Of a stretch of 64,000 nucleotides of DNA, positions 33,780 to 43,869 are shown piece after piece. A program made the position numbers and the translations under genes. Below the pieces are notes generated by a model, which saw only the letters and a list, made by a program, of their open reading frames with translations, did no database searches and was not told the DNA's origin. Source of the DNA: Roseovarius albus (GTDB lineage: Bacteria > Pseudomonadota > Alphaproteobacteria > Rhodobacterales > Rhodobacteraceae); the NCBI RefSeq assembly GCF_900172335.1, contig NZ_FWFX01000001.1:372001-436000 (forward strand), read 5' to 3'. Position 1 is the stretch's first letter. Each line of letters begins with the position of its first letter.

Positions 33780-36296
33780 GTGCTCAGACCTATCCTGTCT
33801 TTTTTCGGAACATTCTTCACCCTGATCACCCTTGGGGTGATGGTTGTGGCGTTGAGTATTGGTGCGATTTTTCACATTTATGGCAAGGATCTTCCAAGCC
33901 ATGAGTCACTGGCGAACTATACACCACCCACTATCAGCCGGATCTATTCAGGCGAGGGGAAGATCATCGATGAATTCGCCCAGGAACGTCGACTGTTCAC
34001 CCCGGCTGAAGATATTCCGGACATGGTCAAGCAGGCGTTCATTTCGGCTGAAGACAAGAACTTCTATCGCCATTCGGGCTATGACGCGCGGGGTATCGCA
34101 GCAGCGATCGTCGAAGCAGCAAAAAGCCGGGGCAAAGATGTACGCGGGGCATCAACCATCACTCAGCAGGTGATGAAAAACTTCCTGCTGAGCGGTGATC
34201 GAAGGATTGAGCGTAAAATTAAAGAGATCATTCTGGCGACCCGGATCGAAGAGACGTTGAATAAGGAAGATATTCTCGAGCTTTATATGAACGAGATTTT
34301 CCTCGGGCAAAACAGCTACGGCGTCACTGCCGCTGCCCAGACCTATTTCAACAAGACATTGACGGAGCTCGCGCCGCATGAGGCAGCGTTCCTAGCCTCG
34401 ATGCCGAAGGCGCCCAGCAACTATCATCCTGTTCGTGAAAAAGAGCGCCTGCTTGACCGGCGCAACTTTGTCCTGCGCGAGATGAAGGAAAATGGCTACA
34501 TCACCGCAGACGAATATGAAACCGAAGTGGCCTTACCTTTGCGCTCGGTGCAGAATGGTGACTTTATCGCGTACCGGGCGACCCTGCCGCCACGGGATTA
34601 CTTTACCGATGAAATTCGCCGCCAGCTTAGCGAAGACTTCGGTGAAGGAGAATTCTTCAGCGGTGGCCTGAATGTTCGCGCGACAATTGATCCGCAGATG
34701 CAGGTGATCGGCTCGGCAGCTTTGCGCCGCCAATTGGAGAAATACGACCGTGGCCGTGGTGGCTGGCGCGGGACCGGGAAAACCCTTCCCGCAGAAGTTC
34801 TGGCTGATGAATCTAGTTGGCGCGAGGCGCTGGCGAATGTCGAAGTCGCGCGCGATGTCGATCTTGATGGCAAATGGTATCCGGCTGTCGTGCTTGAGAT
34901 ACAAGATCAGCAGATGAAGCTTGGGATAGAAGATGTCGAGAGCACTGAGGCTGAGCCATCCGTAATACCACGTGACGACATCGGTTGGTTGCCCAAGGAT
35001 TTCCAAAACACGTTCAAAGTTGGCGATGTCGTGCATGTGCGCCGCATGACTTCAGACGAAGATGGATCATTCGTTCGCTGGACTTTACGGCAGGTGCCAC
35101 AGGTGCAGGGTGGATTCGTTGCGATGGACGTCAACTCTGGCCGTGTCATCACCATGCAGGGCGGTTTTAGCTACCAGAACTCAGTGTTTAACCGCGCGAC
35201 GCAAGCCAAGCGTCAACCAGGCTCCAGTTTTAAACCGTTTGTATATGCGTCGGCGCTGGATAGCGGCTATTCTCCTGCGACCATCGTGGTTGATGCTCCG
35301 ATTGAGATCAACACGCCTCAGGGGCTGTGGCGGCCGAAAAACTCGTCCAACAAATTCTATGGCCCAACGCCGTTGCGCACAGGGATTGAACGCTCAAGAA
35401 ACCTTATGACCATTCGTCTCGCGCAAGAGGTCGGCATGGATGTGGTTGCAGGCTATGCAGAACGCTTTGGGGTTTATGACCATATGGGGTCATATCTGGC
35501 CAACTCATTGGGGTCCGAAGAAACGACACTCTACAAGATGGTTGCAGCTTACGCGATGTTTGCCAACGGTGGGGAACGCGTGGAACCGACGCTGGTGGAC
35601 CGGGTGCAAGACCGCTATGGCAAGACAGTTTACGCGCACGACCCGCGTGAATGTGTCGACTGTAGCGACCCCAATATCCCAAGCCACCGCAGCCCGAAAA
35701 TCGTCTCTGATCGTGAGCGGGTGATGGATGCGATCACCGCGTATCAGCTGACATCGATGATGAAAGGGGTCGTTGATCGCGGCACAGCCTCGCGTGCAAT
35801 CGACCTGCCGGTCCCAGTTGCGGGTAAAACCGGAACCACCAACGAGGCTCGCGATGTCTGGTTCATTGGCTTTACCAGCAACATCGTTGCCGGTTGTTAT
35901 ATTGGTTATGACCAGCCACGGCCGATGGGGCGGAGCGCATATGGCTCCTCGATGTGTGGCCCGGTGTTCCAGGAGTTCATGACCGAAGCTGTCGCCAAAT
36001 TTGGCGGAACCGACTTTGCCATCCCGCCCGGTGGACATTTCATCAACATTGACCGGTTCTCTGGCGCACGCCTGCCGGATGACGCTACGGGAGATTACGT
36101 TGTGGCGGAGTATTTCCGCGATGGTGAAGATACAATCTTTGGCTATATCTTTGATGGTGGCTTTGCCATGGGCGATGACCTAGATCTCTATCAGGCGGGC
36201 GAAACGGTACAGGAAGTCACCACATCAACCGGGCAAAAGGCCAAGGTTGGCAGGAAGGCCACCTTTGGTTCAATAAGCTCCGGCGGGCTCTACTAA
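33780..36296 (+). CDS. mrcA: Class A penicillin-binding protein 1A
   Basis: An 838-residue bifunctional peptidoglycan synthase with a GTG start at 33780. One N-terminal membrane anchor (residues 8-33) is followed by the GT51 transglycosylase (EDKNFYRHSGYDARG, ASTITQQVMKNFLLS), an OB-type insert and the transpeptidase: SSFK at Ser482-Lys485 and KTG at 683-685 (AGKTGTTNEARD). All catalytic motifs are intact. It polymerises and cross-links glycan at the inner-membrane face. Confidence 0.95.
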   Translation: MLRPILSFFGTFFTLITLGVMVVALSIGAIFHIYGKDLPSHESLANYTPPTISRIYSGEGKIIDEFAQERRLFTPAEDIPDMVKQAFISAEDKNFYRHSGYDARGIAAAIVEAAKSRGKDVRGASTITQQVMKNFLLSGDRRIERKIKEIILATRIEETLNKEDILELYMNEIFLGQNSYGVTAAAQTYFNKTLTELAPHEAAFLASMPKAPSNYHPVREKERLLDRRNFVLREMKENGYITADEYETEVALPLRSVQNGDFIAYRATLPPRDYFTDEIRRQLSEDFGEGEFFSGGLNVRATIDPQMQVIGSAALRRQLEKYDRGRGGWRGTGKTLPAEVLADESSWREALANVEVARDVDLDGKWYPAVVLEIQDQQMKLGIEDVESTEAEPSVIPRDDIGWLPKDFQNTFKVGDVVHVRRMTSDEDGSFVRWTLRQVPQVQGGFVAMDVNSGRVITMQGGFSYQNSVFNRATQAKRQPGSSFKPFVYASALDSGYSPATIVVDAPIEINTPQGLWRPKNSSNKFYGPTPLRTGIERSRNLMTIRLAQEVGMDVVAGYAERFGVYDHMGSYLANSLGSEETTLYKMVAAYAMFANGGERVEPTLVDRVQDRYGKTVYAHDPRECVDCSDPNIPSHRSPKIVSDRERVMDAITAYQLTSMMKGVVDRGTASRAIDLPVPVAGKTGTTNEARDVWFIGFTSNIVAGCYIGYDQPRPMGRSAYGSSMCGPVFQEFMTEAVAKFGGTDFAIPPGGHFINIDRFSGARLPDDATGDYVVAEYFRDGEDTIFGYIFDGGFAMGDDLDLYQAGETVQEVTTSTGQKAKVGRKATFGSISSGGLY

Positions 36297-36395
36297 GATT
36301 TTTCGACGCGTTTTCACGGATATCATCCCGCTTGTCTTGTCGGGGCCGCGATGCTGGGTTATCACCCGCATCTGAGATGAGCAGGGAGCAGCGGG

Positions 36396-37520
36396 ATGCG
36401 CGCGGAAATCCAATCAGACGTGGCTGAGATCGAAAATTCACTGGAGCTTTTGCGTCAGCGGATGGATTGGGAAACAGCCCAGCACCGGATGGAAGAATTC
36501 AACGCGCGTGTCGAAGACCCGAACCTTTGGGATGATCCCGCCAAGGCGCAAAAACTGATGCGCGACCGTCAGGCGTTGGTTGATGCGCTGGCGACGCACG
36601 ACGGAATCAAGCAGGATCTTTCGGACAATATTGAGTTGATTGAGCTGGGTGAGATGGAGGACGACGCAGAGGTCGTTTCTGACGCGGAATCTGCCCTTAA
36701 GGTGCTGAAAGAAAAAGCCGCCTCCAAGGAGCTCGAAGCGCTCTTGAACGGTGAGGCGGACGCCAACGATACCTTCCTAGAGATCAACGCCGGGGCAGGG
36801 GGCACAGAGTCCTGCGACTGGGCCTCGATGCTGGCGCGGATGTATGTGCGTTGGGCAGAAAAGCGCGGCTACAGTGTTGAATTGCAATCGGAAAGCGCGG
36901 GCGACGAAGCAGGGATCAAATCTGCCGCCTACAAAATCTCTGGGCACAACGCCTATGGTTGGCTGAAATCAGAAAGCGGCGTACACCGTCTGGTGCGGAT
37001 CTCACCGTTCGATTCAGCCGCCAAGCGTCATACGTCGTTCTGCTCTGTCTGGGTCTATCCCGTGGTAGATGATGATATCGAGGTCGAAGTAAACCCAGCT
37101 GACATCCGCATTGATACCTATCGCAGCTCAGGCGCGGGTGGTCAGCACGTTAATACCACCGACTCGGCCGTGCGGATCACGCACCACCCGACTGGGATTG
37201 TTGTGACCAGTTCAGAAAAGTCCCAGCACCAGAACCGCGATATCGCGATGAAAGCGCTGAAATCGCGCCTTTATCAGATGGAGTTGGATCGCCGCAATGA
37301 GGCCATAAACGAAGCGCATGAAGCCAAGGGTGATGCGGGATGGGGCAACCAGATCAGGTCTTATGTTCTGCAACCCTACCAAATGGTTAAGGATTTGCGA
37401 ACCAACGTCGAAACCTCGGATACCAAAGGGGTTCTTGACGGCGATCTGGATCAATTCATGGCCGCCACTTTGGCGATGAATGTCAGCGGCAAATCCCGCG
37501 CAGAAGCGCAGGGCGAGTAA
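36396..37520 (+). CDS. prfB: Peptide chain release factor 2
   Basis: A 374-residue release factor that terminates at UGA and UAA. It has the recognition motif SPF ([18 protein letters not shown]) and the catalytic GGQ ([18 protein letters not shown]). The frame is continuous from the first ATG at 36396, so the programmed +1 frameshift of E. coli prfB is absent here. It lies 99 bp after mrcA. Confidence 0.96.
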   Translation: MRAEIQSDVAEIENSLELLRQRMDWETAQHRMEEFNARVEDPNLWDDPAKAQKLMRDRQALVDALATHDGIKQDLSDNIELIELGEMEDDAEVVSDAESALKVLKEKAASKELEALLNGEADANDTFLEINAGAGGTESCDWASMLARMYVRWAEKRGYSVELQSESAGDEAGIKSAAYKISGHNAYGWLKSESGVHRLVRISPFDSAAKRHTSFCSVWVYPVVDDDIEVEVNPADIRIDTYRSSGAGGQHVNTTDSAVRITHHPTGIVVTSSEKSQHQNRDIAMKALKSRLYQMELDRRNEAINEAHEAKGDAGWGNQIRSYVLQPYQMVKDLRTNVETSDTKGVLDGDLDQFMAATLAMNVSGKSRAEAQGE

Positions 37521-37582
37521 ATTCTCTCTAAACGCTTGATAAGATTGACATTGACGGTAAGCTGCTGCCAAAGGAGAGCGGC

Positions 37583-38374
37583 ATGCCGGATCAAAAACCT
37601 CTTGGCCTTCCTGAATTCAGGCCAGTAACCGTTTCTATGCTGGGGCATGCCTTGCAAAAAGGCTGGTCTGATTTGCGCTATGCGCCGGGCTACGCCATAG
37701 TGTTTTCTGCGTTCTATGTGGTTTTTGGCTGGATCCTGGCGTGGATTACAATTTGGACCGGTCAAAGCTATTGGCTGGTATTCGCTGCAGTCGGATTTCC
37801 ATTGATCGGACCCTTTGCCGCGGTAGGGCTATATGAGGTCAGCCACAGATTGGAAATGGGACAGCCGCTAATATCATCTGAAATTTTCGGAGTGATCGCG
37901 CAACAAAGGCGACGCCAGCTGCCATCGATCTGTGTCATCATTTTAATGGTATTCCTGTTCTGGTTCTTCTTGGCCCATATGATTTTTGCACTGTTCTTGG
38001 GTCTGTCAACAATGACAAATGTGTCCTCCTCTTTTGAAATCTACTCGACTGCGGAGGGGATGAGCATGCTTGGGGTCGGAACCTTGGTGGGCGGTGTCTT
38101 TGCGCTGTTGATCTATATGATTACAGTTGTTTCCTTACCACTCTTGTTGGACAGGGAGGTGGATTTTGTCACAGCGATGATTGCCAGTTTCCAAGTCGTC
38201 CTGAAGAATCCGGTGCCAATGCTTATGTGGGCAGCAATAATTGCTGCTCTGACATTTCTTGCGATGCTGCCAGCCTTCTTAGGTCTGTTTATCGTACTCC
38301 CATTAATGGGGCACGCGACATGGCATTTGTACCGCTTAATTGCAGTTGCGAAAACAGATCGCAACCAAATTTGA
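37583..38374 (+). CDS. DUF2189-type polytopic membrane protein
   Basis: A 263-residue inner-membrane protein with about six hydrophobic segments (for example SAFYVVFGWILAWITIW, VIILMVFLFWFFLAHMIFAL, LPAFLGLFIVLPLMGHA). The layout GWSDLRYAPGYAIVFS near the N-terminus and the terminal GHATWHLYR are typical of DUF2189 proteins. No transport or catalytic residues can be named. It follows prfB by 62 bp with GGAGAG upstream. Confidence 0.78.
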   Translation: MPDQKPLGLPEFRPVTVSMLGHALQKGWSDLRYAPGYAIVFSAFYVVFGWILAWITIWTGQSYWLVFAAVGFPLIGPFAAVGLYEVSHRLEMGQPLISSEIFGVIAQQRRRQLPSICVIILMVFLFWFFLAHMIFALFLGLSTMTNVSSSFEIYSTAEGMSMLGVGTLVGGVFALLIYMITVVSLPLLLDREVDFVTAMIASFQVVLKNPVPMLMWAAIIAALTFLAMLPAFLGLFIVLPLMGHATWHLYRLIAVAKTDRNQI

Positions 38375-38670
38375 GACGACTTTAACCATCGATCATAAAT
38401 GAGAAGAACATATTCGTGGCGCACACGAGCGAATCTGTTTCGTAAATTTTCGCTTGGCACGGAATGTTGTCAGTTGAATTATTTGTTAACTCAACCCGAT
38501 AGGGTTGATTGTGGTTCCTTAGGGTAAACAATCGTGAGCCAATGTATGAAATTGTATATGATTTTAAGCAATTGTGACGCAAATAAGGCAAAAATGTTTA
38601 TTTTGTGTCATTTTGTGGATAGGCTTTTACATGCTGAGTGGGATGTAACGAGTGCCTTTGGGGGGAGTAA

Positions 38671-39015
38671 ATGTTGAGAGAGAGTGTCAGTTATACCAAG
38701 CCATCCGGTCGATCGCTTGTTGTGTACGGTTCTGGTAAAAATATGTTGAAGGCCGCAAAGCGGAACAGAGAGAAAGCTCTTTTGTACATCTCTCGGTACT
38801 GCGTGAGGGTTTCAGACCGTCGTCGCAATATCCGCGAGATCTGGTCCGAGCGGCCTCCCTCCCTTGGGGATCTGGTGAAAATGGTTGGTGAAGAAAACCG
38901 CCTGATCGCAATTTCGCGTGAACATCGGTCCCTGCGTGAATTGGCGAAAGCGATCCCGTTTTATGCGGATGAGGAAGAACAGCCTTTGATGTCACATACG
39001 GGACGCGCCATCTAA
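38671..39015 (+). CDS. Small basic hypothetical protein
   Basis: A 114-residue protein with a strong ribosome site (GGGGGGAG before the ATG at 38671). It is Arg/Lys-rich in the first half (ISRYCVRVSDRRRNIREIW) and predicted helical throughout. An intrinsic terminator follows, so it is a complete single-gene unit. The leader contains a TTAACCAT sequence at 38382, a CtrA half-site, which alone is weak evidence. The family is not recognised. Confidence 0.6.
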   Translation: MLRESVSYTKPSGRSLVVYGSGKNMLKAAKRNREKALLYISRYCVRVSDRRRNIREIWSERPPSLGDLVKMVGEENRLIAISREHRSLRELAKAIPFYADEEEQPLMSHTGRAI

Positions 39016-39046
39016 CGCGAAGGTGCAGAAAATTTTAGTGAGTATG

Positions 39047-39081
39047 ACCCCGTCAGGCAGATTGTGCCTGCGGGGTTTTTT
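39047..39081 (+). terminator. Intrinsic terminator after the 114-residue gene
   Basis: CCCCG-CAGGCA pairs with TGCCTG-CGGGG around a short loop, followed by TTTTTT. It overlaps the last codons of the convergent mazG gene. Confidence 0.85.
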
Positions 39082-39886
39082 CTTCGGCCTTTGCCTGATC
39101 CCAAAGAGCATCCATTTCTTCGAGATCTGAGTCATGTGGCGCTTTCCCGGATTGCGCCAGCAAAGCTTCGATCCTTTCAAACCGTCTGGTAAACTTGGCG
39201 TTGGCCCGGCGTAGGGCAGATTCTGGATCGATGTTCATATGCCGTGCTAAATTGGCCATGACAAAAAGCAAGTCGCCGAATTCTTCTTCAACATGATCAG
39301 GCGTACTATTCGCTGAGGCGTCTTTCAACTCGGCAACTTCCTCGGCAATCTTATCCAGAACCTGAGTGGTTTCTGGCCAGTCAAATCCCACACGCGCAGC
39401 GCGCTTTTGCAACTTTACCGCGCGCAGTAGTGCCGGCAGGCCAACAGCCACCCCATCTAATACGCCGTTCTGTGCTTGGGCAGCGCGTTCGGCTGCCTTG
39501 ATGGCCTCCCAGTCCTTGGTTTGTTGCTCGGCGGACTTGTTTCTGTTCTCATCTCCAAACACATGCGGGTGGCGGGCAACCATTTTGTCGGAGATACCAT
39601 TTACGATCTCGTCAAAGGCAAACAAGCCTTTGTCCTGAGCGATCTGAGCATGAAAAACAGTTTGCAGCAGCAGATCTCCAAGTTCGGATTTCAATTCGCT
39701 CCATTCTTGGCGTTCGATGGCATCCGCGACTTCATAGGCCTCTTCAATGGTGTAGGGCGCGATGGTCGCAAAATCCTGTTCAATATCCCATGGGCAGCCA
39801 GATTCGGGGTCACGCAACTTGCGCATGATTTCCAGTAAGCGCGGCATTCCGCCGATAGGATCATGAATCAAAGGGTTGTCAGCCAT
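39053..39886 (-). CDS. mazG: Nucleoside triphosphate pyrophosphohydrolase MazG
   Basis: A 277-residue all-alpha NTP pyrophosphatase with two MazG repeats. The first has CPWDIEQDFATIAPYTIEEA, YEVADAIER and ELGDLLLQTVFHAQIA; the second has KIAEEVAELKDA and EEFGDLLFVMANLARH. The acidic EExxD-type metal sites are intact in both. It hydrolyses nucleoside triphosphates to monophosphates, which can clean nucleotide pools or reduce ppGpp-related stress. It is transcribed toward the small basic protein gene, with a terminator overlapping its 3' end. Confidence 0.94.
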   Translation of the reverse strand: MADNPLIHDPIGGMPRLLEIMRKLRDPESGCPWDIEQDFATIAPYTIEEAYEVADAIERQEWSELKSELGDLLLQTVFHAQIAQDKGLFAFDEIVNGISDKMVARHPHVFGDENRNKSAEQQTKDWEAIKAAERAAQAQNGVLDGVAVGLPALLRAVKLQKRAARVGFDWPETTQVLDKIAEEVAELKDASANSTPDHVEEEFGDLLFVMANLARHMNIDPESALRRANAKFTRRFERIEALLAQSGKAPHDSDLEEMDALWDQAKAEEKTPQAQSA

Positions 39887-39950
39887 CGCAATTTATCCTT
39901 CTGTACCTATCTGTGAAAGGTGACGGTCAATTGAGTAGGAGTCCAGTGAT

Positions 39951-41126
39951 ATGGCGGTGTTAAACAGAATTGCGGGGTTTGCTGATGAAATGGCGACTTG
40001 GCGGAGACATCTGCATCAAAACCCGGAGCTAGGGTTTGATTGCTATGAAACTGCGGCCTTCGTTGTGGAGCAACTCCGTTCCTTTGGTGTGGATCACATC
40101 GAGGAAGGCATCGCCCAAACGGGCGTGGTCGCCGTGATTAATGGACAGGGTGACGGCCCCGTCATTGGGCTGCGCGCAGACATGGATGCGTTGCCGATTG
40201 AGGAGAGCAGCGGTGTTGACTGGTCATCAACGGTGCAGGGCAAGATGCACGCCTGTGGCCACGATGGGCATACAACCATGCTTTTGGGGGCTGCAAAATA
40301 CTTGGCTGAGACACGAAACTTCTCAGGTAAGGTTGCATTGGTTTTTCAACCTGCGGAAGAGGGGCCCGGGGGCGGAAAGGTGATGGTCGAAGAGGGGATA
40401 CTAGAGCGATATAACGTCGATCAGGTTTATGCTTTGCATACCATGCCGGGCATTGAACCGGGCGGATTCCATACCGTTGCCGGCCCAGTGATGGCGGCGG
40501 TTGACACGTTCCATATCGATATACAAGGCACAGGTGGACACGGTGCATATCCGCATGAAACTTGCGACCCGGTTATCGCTGCGGCGAGTATGGTGCAGGC
40601 CATTCAGAGTATTGTCAGTCGTAACCATTATGCCCGCGATGAATTGGTGGTGTCTGTCACACAAATTCACACAGGCAGCGCAGAAAACATCATCCCGGAC
40701 AAAGCCTATATCAATGGAACGATCCGCACATTTGACAAAAAGGTGCAGGACATGGTCTGGCGCCGCCTTGAGGGTCTCGTGGCGGGACAGGCGGCCTCTT
40801 ATGACGTGGAAGCTGAATTGACCATCGAGCGCGGCTATCCTGCGACCGTGAATGATGCCGAAAAAATGGAGTTTGCGGCTGAGATTGCCCGCGAAATATC
40901 GGGTGTGGATCAGGTCAAAACGGATCGCGCACCCGAAATGGGGGCCGAGGACTTCTCTTTCATGCTTGAGCAACGCCCCGGAGCCTATCTCTTTTTGGGC
41001 CAAGGGGAAGGACCAGCGCTGCACCATCCGGGATTTGACTTTAACGATGACGTAGCGCCAGTGGGGGCGTCTTTTTTTGCAAGACTAGTAGAACGAGCGC
41101 AGCCTTTAGGGTATGAGATAATTTGA
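39951..41126 (+). CDS. M20D-family amidohydrolase (hippurate hydrolase-like)
   Basis: A 391-residue metal-dependent amidohydrolase. Motifs are HLHQNPELGFDCYETA at the N-terminus, GLRADMDALPI, the metal Cys-His in MHACGHDGHTTMLLG, EEGPGGGKVMVEEG and EMGAEDFSFML with a late His (LHHPGFDFND). This is the family of hippurate, N-acyl-amino-acid and indole-3-acetyl-amino-acid hydrolases. AGGAG precedes the ATG. It lies 24 bp upstream of an agmatinase-family gene on the same strand, so they may be in one operon. Confidence 0.9.
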   Translation: MAVLNRIAGFADEMATWRRHLHQNPELGFDCYETAAFVVEQLRSFGVDHIEEGIAQTGVVAVINGQGDGPVIGLRADMDALPIEESSGVDWSSTVQGKMHACGHDGHTTMLLGAAKYLAETRNFSGKVALVFQPAEEGPGGGKVMVEEGILERYNVDQVYALHTMPGIEPGGFHTVAGPVMAAVDTFHIDIQGTGGHGAYPHETCDPVIAAASMVQAIQSIVSRNHYARDELVVSVTQIHTGSAENIIPDKAYINGTIRTFDKKVQDMVWRRLEGLVAGQAASYDVEAELTIERGYPATVNDAEKMEFAAEIAREISGVDQVKTDRAPEMGAEDFSFMLEQRPGAYLFLGQGEGPALHHPGFDFNDDVAPVGASFFARLVERAQPLGYEII

Positions 41127-41150
41127 TCAAATTTCGAATCTGAGGGTAGC

Positions 41151-42125
41151 ATGGGACTGGAAGACGCGAAAAATCAGGTGGACCACGCCTTTACTCGCAA
41201 GGATAAACGTGGGTTAAGTTTTGAAAATACCTTTAGCGGTGCCACTTCATTTCTACGCAGGCGATATACGAAGGATCTAACCGGCGTTGACTTGGCGGTG
41301 ACGGGGGTACCATTCGACCAGTCTGTGACAAATCGGACCGGCACACGATTGGGACCGCGCGCAATACGCGAAGCAAGTGCCTTACAGAGCCCGGATGCGC
41401 CCTATGGCTGGGGCTACGATCCGTTGGGAAAATTCAGTATCGTCGACTACGGTGATGTAGCATTCGATTACGCCATGGTGAGCGATTTTCCAGATGTTCT
41501 AACCGATCATATTAGTGGAATTTTGGATGCGGGAGCCGGCAGTATTTGCTTGGGTGGTGACCACTCTATCACCTTACCGATTCTGAGGGCCTATGCCGAA
41601 AAATTCGGGGCTCCGTTGTCAGTTTTGCAGTTCGATGCCCATACGGATACTTGGCAAGATGATAATATGGCTCGTATCGACCACGGTACTTTCATGTACA
41701 AAGCCGTGAAACTTGGTCTGGTTGACCCAACCCGCTCAGTTCAGGTGGGGATTCGTACTGACAATCCGGATACAATGGGCTTCAACATTATTGACGCGCG
41801 CGAAGTCCATGAGCGCGGACCAATTGAAGCGGTTAAAAAAATCAAAGAGATTCTCGGAGATCACCAGACCTATGTCACCTTTGACATTGATGGTCTCGAT
41901 CCCGCCTATGCGCCCGGCACCGGCACACCTGTCTGGGGTGGTCTGACCAGTGCACAGGCCGCGATCATGCTTCGTGATCTAGCGGGCATCAACATGGTGG
42001 GCGGTGATATTGTCGAAGTTTCACCTCCGTTTGACACAACAGGCGCCACAGCAATTGCCGGGGCCCATGTCGCAACCGAGTTGATCTGTCTCTGGGGCTG
42101 GAACCAGCGTAATCGTAAAGCGTGA
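41151..42125 (+). CDS. speB: Agmatinase/guanidino-acid hydrolase family (ureohydrolase)
   Basis: A 324-residue binuclear manganese ureohydrolase with GGDHS, QFDAHTDTW and FDIDGLDPAYAPGTGTPV, which provide the metal ligands. The start of the core is NRTGTRLGPRAIREAS. Agmatinase (agmatine to putrescine and urea) is the default assignment, but guanidinobutyrase and related hydrolases have the same motifs. It follows the M20D gene by 24 bp, and the DUF1499 gene starts right after its stop. A second member of the family lies at 59403-60398. Confidence 0.85.
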   Translation: MGLEDAKNQVDHAFTRKDKRGLSFENTFSGATSFLRRRYTKDLTGVDLAVTGVPFDQSVTNRTGTRLGPRAIREASALQSPDAPYGWGYDPLGKFSIVDYGDVAFDYAMVSDFPDVLTDHISGILDAGAGSICLGGDHSITLPILRAYAEKFGAPLSVLQFDAHTDTWQDDNMARIDHGTFMYKAVKLGLVDPTRSVQVGIRTDNPDTMGFNIIDAREVHERGPIEAVKKIKEILGDHQTYVTFDIDGLDPAYAPGTGTPVWGGLTSAQAAIMLRDLAGINMVGGDIVEVSPPFDTTGATAIAGAHVATELICLWGWNQRNRKA

Positions 42126-42127
42126 TC

Positions 42128-42541
42128 ATGAATTTTCTGCTTTGGGTCATAATAGGGGGCGTGCTGGCGTTCGGCCTGTACGTACGCCTTGCGCCCTCAG
42201 ATCTGCAGAAGTGGCACAACCTGCCTGACAATATCGCCCATGTCGACATGCAAGGCGGTGCGATGCGGGTGGTAGAGGGGGGTGATAAAACTCAGTTGCA
42301 GCACTTCGATGAGATCGCCTTACAAGACCCAAGCACGCAAAGATTGGCAGGAAGTGTCGACGATGGCATGGTCACTTATGTTAGTCGGTCCAAGTTATGG
42401 GGATTTCCAGATTACACCACAGCGCGGCTCCGTGGTGGGAGACTTGAAATCTATGGCCGTTCGCGGTTTGGGCGCTCAGATTTTGCTGTCAACGCTACTC
42501 GCATCGATAATTGGCTGCGATTGCTGATCGAGCGAGGATGA
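42128..42541 (+). CDS. DUF1499-family protein
   Basis: A 137-residue protein with an N-terminal membrane helix (FLLWVIIGGVLAFGLYV) and a DUF1499-type C-terminal domain (DYTTARLRGGRLEIYGRSRF). The ATG at 42128 is 2 bp after the speB stop. Function unknown. Its last 66 bp overlap the convergent small secreted Cys protein. Confidence 0.75.
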   Translation: MNFLLWVIIGGVLAFGLYVRLAPSDLQKWHNLPDNIAHVDMQGGAMRVVEGGDKTQLQHFDEIALQDPSTQRLAGSVDDGMVTYVSRSKLWGFPDYTTARLRGGRLEIYGRSRFGRSDFAVNATRIDNWLRLLIERG

Positions 42542-42760
42542 CAGGCACCCCTCCGAGATCTCACGCCACATCGGCACATTGAGCGACATCTGGCATTGCG
42601 CCATGAACATCCGGCCATCGACCTGCAGGCAGGTCATCTCACCCAATTCCAAGCGGCTGCCGTTCTTGTCGGTACAATAGCAATCGATGGTTTTGCCGTT
42701 GATGGAGACATCAGCTATCGCCGGGGTCGCGGCCAAGAGAAAGATCAAAAGCTGTTTCAT
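42476..42760 (-). CDS. Small secreted cysteine-rich protein
   Basis: A 94-residue protein with a signal peptide (MKQLLIFLLAATPAIA) and five cysteines in the mature part (DCYCTDKNG, EMTCLQVDG, AQCQMS, EGC), plus MFMAQCQMSLNVPMWRE. Disulfides in the periplasm are likely. Its 3' end overlaps the DUF1499 gene by 66 bp on the opposite strand. I recall similar proteins in Rhodobacteraceae but no assigned function. Confidence 0.7.
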   Translation of the reverse strand: MKQLLIFLLAATPAIADVSINGKTIDCYCTDKNGSRLELGEMTCLQVDGRMFMAQCQMSLNVPMWREISEGCLSSSLDQQSQPIIDASSVDSKI

Positions 42761-42822
42761 AGGGTCAGTATACCACGCTAGGCGCCCTTGACCAAACCCT
42801 ACGAATGAGAGACACGAACCAT

Positions 42823-43869
42823 ATGGTACCTCTAGACAGATTGATGGAAATTAACCGGCGCTTCGAGTTTCTCGAGGCGCAGATGGCCGAAGGCAGTGGC
42901 GATATCGCGCAGTTGGGCCGAGAGTACGCCGAATTGCGCCCGGTGGTGGACCAAATTCGCGCCTATCAAGAGGTCCTGGATGGGATCGAGGGGGCCAAGG
43001 CCCTGCTGGCCGACCCCGAGATGCAGGAATTGGCTGAGGAAGAACTCTCTGAGTTACAAAACAGCCTGCCGCAAATGGAGCAAGCACTGCAATTGGCGCT
43101 TCTGCCCAAGGACAAGGCAGATGCACGCCCTGCGATTGTTGAAATTCGTCCGGGAACGGGTGGGGAAGAGGCCGCTCTTTTTGCCGGCGATCTGCTGCGC
43201 ATGTACCAGCGCTATGCCGAAGCACGGGGCTGGAATTTTGAAATTCTGGAAGAGAGCCAGACCGAACTGGGTGGTATCAAAGAGGTCGTCGCCCACGTAA
43301 AAGGCACAAATGTTTTTGCGCGACTAAAATATGAATCCGGTGTGCACCGTGTGCAGCGGGTTCCTGAAACGGAATCGGGTGGTCGTATTCACACGTCGGC
43401 TGCGACAGTTGCGGTGCTCCCTGAGGCCGAAGATGTCGATATTCATATTGATGCCAACGACTTGCGCATCGATACCATGCGCAGTTCCGGCGCGGGGGGG
43501 CAGCACGTAAATACCACGGATTCGGCTGTGAGGATCACCCACTTGCCGTCTGGCATCGTCGTGACCAGCTCTGAAAAATCACAGCATCGCAATCGCGAGA
43601 TTGCGATGCAGGTTCTCAAAACCCGGCTGTATGATCTGGAGCGCCAGCGGATTGACAGCGAACGCTCGGCAGATCGCGCCAGTCAGGTGGGGTCTGGGGA
43701 TCGGTCTGAACGCATTCGGACCTACAATTTCCCCCAAGGCCGGGTGAGCGATCACCGGATCAACCTAACACTTTATAAGTTGGATCAGGTGATGAACGGC
43801 GATCTGGATGAAACCATTGATGCGCTGACGGCAGACGCACAGGCTGCCTTGTTGGCAGATATGGAATGA
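42823..43869 (+). CDS. prfA: Peptide chain release factor 1
   Basis: A 348-residue release factor for UAG and UAA. GGQ is in [18 protein letters not shown] and the anticodon-recognition PxT motif reads PET ([13 protein letters not shown]). The ATG at 42823 is preferred over 42805 because GAGAG lies before it and MVPLDRL is the family start. The stop overlaps prmC by 4 bp. RF1 and RF2 lie within 7 kb of each other in this window. Confidence 0.95.
   Translation: MVPLDRLMEINRRFEFLEAQMAEGSGDIAQLGREYAELRPVVDQIRAYQEVLDGIEGAKALLADPEMQELAEEELSELQNSLPQMEQALQLALLPKDKADARPAIVEIRPGTGGEEAALFAGDLLRMYQRYAEARGWNFEILEESQTELGGIKEVVAHVKGTNVFARLKYESGVHRVQRVPETESGGRIHTSAATVAVLPEAEDVDIHIDANDLRIDTMRSSGAGGQHVNTTDSAVRITHLPSGIVVTSSEKSQHRNREIAMQVLKTRLYDLERQRIDSERSADRASQVGSGDRSERIRTYNFPQGRVSDHRINLTLYKLDQVMNGDLDETIDALTADAQAALLADME

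Noticed and set aside
38382..38389. CtrA site TTAACCAT upstream of the 114-residue gene
   Set aside because: Only a half-site is present; the second TTAA at the right spacing is missing.
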